Of a stretch of DNA of 51,214 nt, positions 45,608 to 51,214 are shown in pieces. Numbering within the stretch: position 1 is the first letter of the stretch; the number at the start of each line of letters is the position of its first letter. The notes below the pieces were generated by a model. That model was given only the letters and a program-made list of their open reading frames with translations. It ran no database searches and was not told the DNA's origin. The position numbers were made by a program, and so were the translations under genes. Source of the stretch: Cryobacterium sp. Y50 (GTDB lineage: Bacteria > Actinomycetota > Actinomycetes > Actinomycetales > Microbacteriaceae). The stretch spans positions 1-51,214 of the forward strand of contig NZ_PJJM01000099.1 in NCBI RefSeq assembly GCF_002929805.1. Reading direction: 5' to 3'.

Positions 45608-46315
45608 TCAGCCGCGCTGCGGGCGTGCCTTCATCGGGTCGACGCCCTTGGGAATGGGAAGTTTGGTGCCCATGGAGTTCAGGCGGTTGTTGACCGCAAG
45701 AACTTCGGCCTTGGTCAGGGTGGGCTTGATCCGGGTGAGGCGGCGGGCCAGCTTGTGCAGCGGCACGGCGTCGTCGTCGGGCCCGACCGAGATGACCGTT
45801 ACGCCAACGTTGCCGCCGATGCGCACGATTTTACGCTTTTCTTCGTCGAGCATGCGTGTAGTACGCGTTTTCGGACCCTCGCTGATCAGTACGACCCCAC
45901 CGCGACCGACAGCGCGATAGACAGCATCCTGTGTCTTGCCGTTGACAGCGACCGGCATTTCACTGCCAACCCATCCCCGCTTGAGCGAACTGCGCAGCAC
46001 GGCCCCGACGGCACCAGGCTGGCCCTCGATCTGCGAATAGGCGGCTTTCTCAGCGCGCCGCCCCAGAATGATGAGCATCGCCAGAATGCCAGCGAGCACG
46101 CCAGCGACAATCCACAGCACCATCGTGAAGACGTTGCTGCCGGGAATCAGCAGGGCCAGCGCCAGGCTGATCAGAACGGGGATGAGGAAGGCCAGAACCA
46201 GAATCCAGACGATATTCGAGTCATATCGTCTCGTCATCTGGAAAACCTGCCACATTTGCTTCAAGCGGCCGGGCTTCTTCGGTTTTTTGGAGGTCTTTTC
46301 CTTGCTGCGTGCCAT
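45608..46315 (-). CDS. DUF4191 membrane protein
   Basis: A 235-residue protein of the actinobacterial DUF4191 family (Rv2219 type). A lysine-rich start (KEKTSKKPKKPGRLKQMWQ) is followed by two transmembrane helices (about 36-57 and 62-83). The soluble part has the conserved AEKAAYSQIEGQPGAVGAVL, RGWVGSEMPVAVN, VYRAVGRGGVVLISEGP and IPKGVDPMKARPQR. Function unknown. It follows lipA after 60 bp on the same strand, so it is probably in the lipB-lipA transcript. Confidence 0.93.
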   Translation of the reverse strand: MARSKEKTSKKPKKPGRLKQMWQVFQMTRRYDSNIVWILVLAFLIPVLISLALALLIPGSNVFTMVLWIVAGVLAGILAMLIILGRRAEKAAYSQIEGQPGAVGAVLRSSLKRGWVGSEMPVAVNGKTQDAVYRAVGRGGVVLISEGPKTRTTRMLDEEKRKIVRIGGNVGVTVISVGPDDDAVPLHKLARRLTRIKPTLTKAEVLAVNNRLNSMGTKLPIPKGVDPMKARPQRG

Positions 46316-46375
46316 GGGTACAAGACTACCCAGTCGCTCGAATGCCGAGTGACCGAATTCGGCGGTGTTCTCGCA

Positions 46376-47365
46376 TCAGGAGACTGCTTGGGCAAAACCG
46401 AGCTGGGCATCCGCCAGCTGACGCAGTTCGACGGGAATTTCGCGCCCGGTGGCGACCATGGACTGGGCCCACAGGCGACCGGCCCGATAGGACGAGCGCA
46501 CCAGCGGACCGGAGAGCACGCCGAGAAAACCGATCTCTCTGGCTTCCTCGTTGAGTTCGACGAATTCCTCCGGGCGCACCCAGCGGGCGACCGGCAGGTG
46601 TCGGGCACTCGGCCGCAGGTACTGCGTGATGGTGATGATGTCGGTGCCTGCCTCGTACAAGTCGTGCAGGGCCTGAGTGATCTCCGCGCGTTCTTCACCC
46701 ATTCCCAGGATGAGGTTCGACTTGGTGATCAGGCCGGCGTTGCGGCCCTGGGTGAGGACGTCGAGCGAACGGTCGTAGCGAAAGGCTGGACGGATGCGCT
46801 TGAAGATGCGCGGTACGGTCTCAACGTTGTGCGCGAAAACCTCCGGTTGGGCTGAGAACACCTGTGCGAGATGCTCCGGGTTGCCGGAGAAGTCCGGCAC
46901 CAGAATCTCGACGCCGGTTCCGGGACTCTGCTGGTGGATCTGGCGAATGGTCTCGGCATAGAGCCAGGCCCCCTCGTCGGGCAGGTCGTCCCTGGCCACA
47001 CCGGTTACGGTGGCATAGCGCAGGTTCATGGCGACAACCGATTCGCCGACGCGGCGCGGCTCGTCGGTGTCGTAATCGGCCGGCTTGCCCGTGTCGATCT
47101 GGCAGAAGTCACAGCGCCGCGTGCACTGCGAGCCACCGATCAAGAAGGTGGCTTCGCGGTCTTCCCAGCACTCAAAGATGTTGGGGCAGCCGGCTTCCTG
47201 GCATACCGTGTGCAGGTTTTCGCTTTTCACGAGGCTCTGCAGCTTCTGATATTCGGGGCCCATTCTGGCGACGGTCTTGATCCAGGCTGGCTTCCGTTCG
47301 ATCGGAGTTTCGGCGTTGCGAATTTCCAGGCGCAGGAGCTTGCGACCTTCGGGTGCTGCATTCAT
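46376..47365 (-). CDS. lipA: Lipoyl synthase
   Basis: A radical-SAM enzyme that inserts two sulfurs into protein-bound octanoyl groups. The auxiliary cluster cysteines are in [12 protein letters not shown] (about 55-66), and the radical-[18 protein letters not shown] follows (about 81-95). The C-terminal RSSYRAG serine motif that ligates the auxiliary cluster is present. Length is 329 residues. Its start overlaps the lipB stop by 4 bp (ATGA). Confidence 0.97.
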   Translation of the reverse strand: MNAAPEGRKLLRLEIRNAETPIERKPAWIKTVARMGPEYQKLQSLVKSENLHTVCQEAGCPNIFECWEDREATFLIGGSQCTRRCDFCQIDTGKPADYDTDEPRRVGESVVAMNLRYATVTGVARDDLPDEGAWLYAETIRQIHQQSPGTGVEILVPDFSGNPEHLAQVFSAQPEVFAHNVETVPRIFKRIRPAFRYDRSLDVLTQGRNAGLITKSNLILGMGEERAEITQALHDLYEAGTDIITITQYLRPSARHLPVARWVRPEEFVELNEEAREIGFLGVLSGPLVRSSYRAGRLWAQSMVATGREIPVELRQLADAQLGFAQAVS

Positions 47366-48042
47366 GCGTTCGTCCTGACGGTGTCGAGGCTGACGGGGTT
47401 CAGACTGTCGGTGTCGGCTCCAAGCGCGCGACGAAAGCCAGCGGTGATGGAGTCGATGAGTTCACTCGGCTCAACGGTGCGGCCGAGGACGCGGGACATT
47501 GTGGTCACTCCGGCATCGCGAATTCCGCAGGCGATGATGCGGTCGTACGGCTCGAGGGAGTTGCTGCAGTTAAGCGCGAACCCGTGCATGGTGACACCCT
47601 GGGCGACGCGGATGCCGATGGCGGCGATCTTGTCTTCGTGTCCGGCCGGTCCGACCCAAACACCCGAACGTCCGGCTACCCGGACGGCGTCGATCCCAAA
47701 TCCGATCAGCACCTCAATCAACATGCCCTCGAGGGAACGAACGTAACCGACGACGTCGACCGGTTCTGCCAGGTGCAGGATAGGGTAGCCGACTAGCTGC
47801 CCCGGGCCGTGCCAGGTTATTTTGCCGCCGCGGTCGACGTCGATCACCGGGGTGTCGTCGACAGGGCGTTCTTCCGGCAGGGTGCGTTTACCCGCTGTGT
47901 ACACTGCGGGATGCTCCAAGAGGAGGACTGTGTCCGGTCGCTCACGGGCGACGACGGAACGGTGGACTGCGCGTTGGAGCTCTAGGCCCTCAACATACGG
48001 CACGGAGTTGGCGCTTAGCCCCGCGACGACAAAGTCGAGCAT
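47362..48042 (-). CDS. lipB: Octanoyl-ACP:protein octanoyltransferase
   Basis: LipB transfers octanoate from ACP to lipoyl domains, the step before LipA. The 226-residue protein has [17 protein letters not shown] (about 73-89), [18 protein letters not shown] (about 151-168) and the catalytic cysteine in [12 protein letters not shown]. The start is ATG 48040-48042. The gene is translationally coupled to lipA and lies near the E2 gene whose product is lipoylated. Confidence 0.96.
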   Translation of the reverse strand: MLDFVVAGLSANSVPYVEGLELQRAVHRSVVARERPDTVLLLEHPAVYTAGKRTLPEERPVDDTPVIDVDRGGKITWHGPGQLVGYPILHLAEPVDVVGYVRSLEGMLIEVLIGFGIDAVRVAGRSGVWVGPAGHEDKIAAIGIRVAQGVTMHGFALNCSNSLEPYDRIIACGIRDAGVTTMSRVLGRTVEPSELIDSITAGFRRALGADTDSLNPVSLDTVRTNA

Positions 48043-48209
48043 TGGCCCAGTCTAGGGGGTCAGCGAGGGAGTCAGGGCAAGCGGCAGACTTATGCCGGCC
48101 TGGCTGCCGACAAGTTCCTGGCCTCCTCCCCGCTTTCCCGCTTCGCCGGTTGTGCACCGGTGCGTGCCTGCCAGGTCTTCTGACCCGTTCCTTGCGAGAA
48201 CATGGTCTC

Positions 48210-50018
48210 GTGAAACGACGAAGCGCAGTGCCTCCGACTCCGGTCGATGGCCCGATCAGATTCGATGACCCGAACCGACTCGGTCCGCGGTCGCAGTTGA
48301 CAGTCGACAGAAATCGTGAGCCGGGTTCGGCAGTGCTGGACAGCGACTGCGTTGTTGCTGGCTACCGACTAATTCGGCTGCTCGGCACGGGGGACCGTGC
48401 CTCAATCTATCTAGGACATTCCGGCAGCGGCACCATGGTTGCCCTCAAGGTATTCCGTGCCGACACCGAGTCGGCGAGCATCGAGAGCGACATCGCCGTT
48501 CTTACCTCGGCCGCAGCGCCGGGGCTCGTCCGGCTGCTCGATGTTGCGCAGCTCGGTGATGGTCGCATTTGCCTGGTCCTGGAACGGCTCGCCGGGGGGT
48601 CGTTGGCCCGTTATTTGATCGAACACCCAGTGCTGTCGCCGGGCGAAGTGGTCACCCTCCTCGCCCCCGTCGTGGTGGCCTTGAATGCGCTGCATTCTGC
48701 TGAGTTCGCGCACGGCAGTCTCAGCCAGGCCACCATACTGCTCGACGCGACCGGCCGGCCCGTGCTAACCGGGTTCGGCGCGATCCGACAGTTCAGCGAC
48801 GCCCTACGAGAACGGATGCCGCTCCTCCGCGCCGATTACACCCGACTGGCGACCATCGGGCAGTGCGTCTGTGATGGGCTCGCCGAGACTGACGCGCGCA
48901 GCCGCGGCGCGGCAGAACTGATCCGTCGGCTCCACGATGCCGTGAATCCAAGCGATAGTGCTGGTCGGTCCGGAGCAGAAGCGGGAGCGTTCCTCGCATC
49001 GGAACCGACGGAAGCGGTCCTGGTGGATCTGGAACGTGCCCTGTTCGACTGGGCCGAGGCGGAACCGCTGCGGGGTTTTCGACCCGCCACCGAACCGAAT
49101 CCCGGCAACGCCTGGTCGGCTGGCCCGTCGATCGGTGGCCGGGAGATTGCGGAGCCAGCCCGGCGGATCGGAAAAGTGCAGGTCCGAGCCGCGTTCAGCG
49201 AACGCGGCCATGCCACCGAACGGACTGCGCCGGGCCGGTACGCCCCAGAAGACGACGAAACCGTTTTGCACGAGCCCGACCCGTATCCTTCCGCTTTGAA
49301 TGCGTGCGTGAGATCGCCTTCCTGGGCCCTCAGCAACTTTGTGGCGCGGGCCGCCGGGTCTCGGCAGCGCCTCAGCCGGCTGCTCAACAGCTTGGTTGAC
49401 GCGCGCCCGGTCGAGGCCCTGAAGCATGGCCTGCGTAAACGACTGCATGGTCGTCGGCGACCTATCCTGGTGGCGGGTCTGGGCGGAGTCAGTGTGCTCG
49501 TGCTGGCACTGACGTTGTTTCCGCTAACCGGGCACTCCGGGCGACCCGGTCCGGTCGCCGACGCGGTGGCTGCCGGCCCGCCCGCAACGGCCGCGACACC
49601 GGAGAATAGCGACCATTCTTCAGACCAGAGCCAGCCCAGTGGTGCCCCGTCGGGCCTTCAAACGCCGGATGCAGCTGCGATTGCGGGGGATGATCCGGTC
49701 GCGGCCGTGATGGCGCTGTTGGCCGGCCGCGCCGCTTGCCTCGCTGCGGCGTCCCTCGTCTGCCTGGTGGACGTCGACCAGACCGGCTCGGCCGTGCTGG
49801 CTCTGGACAGCTACGACACGCGTCAGCAGCAACAGGGCGGGTCAGGGCTGCAACTGCCAGACTACGTGGGCTTTCTGCCGACCCTCGCGGAACGAACCGG
49901 CAACCTGGCCGTTGTCGCACTGGCCCCTGTCGCCGGGAACAAAAAAGGCCAGCCGGCCTCGGTCCTTGCAGTCAAGGGCGAGGGCGGCTGGCGTCTTCGT
50001 GAGATTTTCGACTACTGA
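48210..50018 (+). CDS. Membrane-anchored Ser/Thr-kinase-like protein, catalytic residues degenerate
   Basis: A protein of about 602 residues. Residues about 45-300 show the protein-kinase fold: GTGDRASIYLG glycine loop and VALKVFRA with the ATP lysine. The catalytic loop reads HGSLSQATILL instead of HRDLKPxN, and DFG is replaced by TGFG, so the general base and both metal ligands are missing. A disordered linker is followed by one transmembrane helix (RRPILVAGLGGVSVLVLALT, about 422-441) and an extracytoplasmic C-terminal domain of about 150 residues that resembles no family I know. The start is uncertain; GTG 48210 (KRRSAVPP) is favoured, GTG 48042 is possible but overlaps lipB. It probably acts as a pseudokinase scaffold or sensor. 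Confidence 0.8.
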   Translation: MKRRSAVPPTPVDGPIRFDDPNRLGPRSQLTVDRNREPGSAVLDSDCVVAGYRLIRLLGTGDRASIYLGHSGSGTMVALKVFRADTESASIESDIAVLTSAAAPGLVRLLDVAQLGDGRICLVLERLAGGSLARYLIEHPVLSPGEVVTLLAPVVVALNALHSAEFAHGSLSQATILLDATGRPVLTGFGAIRQFSDALRERMPLLRADYTRLATIGQCVCDGLAETDARSRGAAELIRRLHDAVNPSDSAGRSGAEAGAFLASEPTEAVLVDLERALFDWAEAEPLRGFRPATEPNPGNAWSAGPSIGGREIAEPARRIGKVQVRAAFSERGHATERTAPGRYAPEDDETVLHEPDPYPSALNACVRSPSWALSNFVARAAGSRQRLSRLLNSLVDARPVEALKHGLRKRLHGRRRPILVAGLGGVSVLVLALTLFPLTGHSGRPGPVADAVAAGPPATAATPENSDHSSDQSQPSGAPSGLQTPDAAAIAGDDPVAAVMALLAGRAACLAAASLVCLVDVDQTGSAVLALDSYDTRQQQQGGSGLQLPDYVGFLPTLAERTGNLAVVALAPVAGNKKGQPASVLAVKGEGGWRLREIFDY

Positions 50019-50046
50019 ATTGTTCAGCGTCGACAGATCCTGGAGT

Positions 50047-51214
50047 TTAGATACCGAGGTTGCCCTCGAACGCTCCAGCTTCCAGACGTGCCTTCATCGT
50101 GGTGAGGAAGCGGGCAGCATCCGCTCCGTCGACAATGCGGTGATCGTAGGACAGCGCGAGGTACACGCTCGAACGAATCGCGATCGCGTCGAGGCCGTCG
50201 GTAGTGACGACGAGCGGCTTCTTATACACGATGCCGGTGCCCAGGATGGCGCTCTGCGGCAGGAACACCACGGGAGTGTCAAACAGGGCGCCACGCGAAC
50301 CGGTGTTGGTCAGGGTGAATGTTCCGCCGCTGAGCTCGTCGGGCTTAAGTTTATTGTCCCGGGTGCGGGCAGCGAGATCCGCGATCTGGGCGGCAAAACC
50401 GGCCAGATCGAGTTCGCCGGCGTTACGCACAACCGGAGTCAGCAGACCACGTTCGGTATCGACCGCGATGCTAATGTTTTCCTGGGCCGGATAGACGATC
50501 GTGTCGCCCTCGATCGTGGCGTTCACGATCGGGATGGCACGAAGTGCCTCGGCCGCGGCCAGGGCGAAGAACGGCAGGAACGAGAGCTTGTTGCCGGTCT
50601 TCTCGGCGAACGCATCCTTGACCTGGTCACGCAGCATGGCGACACGGGTGACATCGACCTCGACCACAGTCGTGAGCTGAGCGGATGATTGCATCGAGAT
50701 GACAGCACGCTCGGCGACGACCTTGCGCAGGCGCGACATCGGCTGGGTGGTTCCGCGCAGCGGCGAGACCTCAACGACCGGCGCGGCCGTGGCTGGCCGC
50801 GCTGACGAAGCCTGCACGATGTCTTCCTTGCGGATGCGTCCGCCCACTCCGGTGCCGCTGATGGTCGACAGGTCGACACCGGCCTCGTTGGCGAGCTTGC
50901 GCACGATCGGGGTGACGTACCCGCTGGTCCCGGCGTGCGAACCGCGGGCGACCGGAGCCTCCACAACCGCAGCGGGCGCTGCGGCAATGGGGGTCGGAGC
51001 GGATGCGACTACCGGTGCGGCGACCGGTGCTGCGACCGGTGCGGGTGCTGCGACCGGTGCGGGTGCGGGTGCGGCGACCGGTGCGGGTGCGGGTGCGCCG
51101 ACCGGTGCGGCAACCACCTCTGCCACGGGGGCTGCGGGAGCCTCGACGGGTGCCTCGACGGGTACCTCGACTGCTGGAGCAGCTGCGCCGGACCCGTCGC
51201 CGATTGTCACGAGC
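50047..51214 (-). CDS. sucB: Lipoyl-dependent acyltransferase E2 of 2-oxoacid dehydrogenase (5' part outside the window)
   Basis: The visible 389 residues hold the end of a lipoyl domain (LVTIGDGSG at the window edge), a long Ala/Pro/Val linker, the E3-binding domain (SGYVTPIVRKLANEAGVDLS and GTGVGGRIRKEDIV), and the catalytic domain with ALSYDHRIVDGADAARF (catalytic His and Asp) and GGTFTLTNTGSRG. The gene is often annotated sucB, but in actinobacteria this single E2 serves pyruvate dehydrogenase (AceF/DlaT), which fits lipA, lipB and aceE in the same region. The translation start lies beyond the window; a GTG at 51210 is inside the protein. Confidence 0.95.
   Translation of the reverse strand, partial: LVTIGDGSGAAAPAVEVPVEAPVEAPAAPVAEVVAAPVGAPAPAPVAAPAPAPVAAPAPVAAPVAAPVVASAPTPIAAAPAAVVEAPVARGSHAGTSGYVTPIVRKLANEAGVDLSTISGTGVGGRIRKEDIVQASSARPATAAPVVEVSPLRGTTQPMSRLRKVVAERAVISMQSSAQLTTVVEVDVTRVAMLRDQVKDAFAEKTGNKLSFLPFFALAAAEALRAIPIVNATIEGDTIVYPAQENISIAVDTERGLLTPVVRNAGELDLAGFAAQIADLAARTRDNKLKPDELSGGTFTLTNTGSRGALFDTPVVFLPQSAILGTGIVYKKPLVVTTDGLDAIAIRSSVYLALSYDHRIVDGADAARFLTTMKARLEAGAFEGNLGI

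Noticed and set aside
50990..51190. Repetitive GGTGCGGGTGCGGCGACC-type DNA
   Set aside because: It encodes the Ala/Pro/Val linker that is standard in lipoyl acyltransferases; not a separate repeat element.
1..51214. CRISPR arrays, toxin-antitoxin or defence islands, prophage
   Set aside because: No regularly spaced repeats with spacers, no cas, restriction-modification or phage structural genes were seen.

Overview
The window reads as a high-GC actinobacterial chromosome, most probably family Microbacteriaceae (Cryobacterium or a close relative; this placement is inference from gene content and order). The right-hand two thirds follows the same gene set as the Mycobacterium tuberculosis Rv2215-Rv2246 neighbourhood: E2 of the 2-oxoacid dehydrogenase, lipB, lipA, DUF4191, an RDD protein, two glutamine synthetases flanking glnE, panB, the zinc-ribbon and Nif3 proteins, ahpE, aceE, a PucR-type regulator and the fab genes.

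Left part (1-16400): a decayed, mobile-element-rich belt alternates with intact genes. It opens with an IS21-type terminus inserted in an IS481 transposase remnant. It carries relics of a VOC protein, possibly an alpha/beta-hydrolase, a nitrate-reductase cluster (narH, narI, narK pieces), an endonuclease/exonuclease/phosphatase protein and a beta-helix protein with an internal deletion. Intact genes here are a secreted CHRD-domain protein, a DapA-family aldolase, an electron-transfer operon (etfB-etfA-membrane cytochrome b-acyl-CoA dehydrogenase) with a divergent second acyl-CoA dehydrogenase, a COG4315-type lipoprotein and an actinobacterial family-A DNA polymerase.

Middle part (16400-30400): DUF3145; the type II fatty-acid operon fabD-fabH-acpP-fabF with hairpins after acpP and fabF; an amino-acid permease lying between it and its probable regulator FasR; aceE directly upstream of fasR; the peroxiredoxin ahpE; tRNA-Val(TAC); a small unknown gene; Nif3; the coiled-coil zinc-ribbon protein; and the RNase P RNA gene rnpB. 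Together these supply acetyl-CoA and convert it to fatty acids under FasR control.

Right part (30400-51214): a CitA/DcuS-type two-component system divergent from a tctCBA tripartite tricarboxylate transporter, polyphosphate glucokinase, methionine aminopeptidase, panB, the nitrogen module glnA2-glnE-glnA1 (glnA1 has a near-perfect GlnR box), an RDD protein, DUF4191, lipA-lipB, a membrane-anchored pseudokinase, and the 5'-truncated (by the window edge) lipoyl acyltransferase. lipB and lipA make the lipoyl cofactor that the E2 uses with AceE.

The observations I rate highest are the etf-cytochrome b-acyl-CoA dehydrogenase operon as a possible ETF oxidation route, the degenerate kinase between the lipoate and E2 genes, the GlnR box, the 14-bp repeat array upstream of fabD, and the nar relics. 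I saw no CRISPR array, prophage or obvious new defence system.
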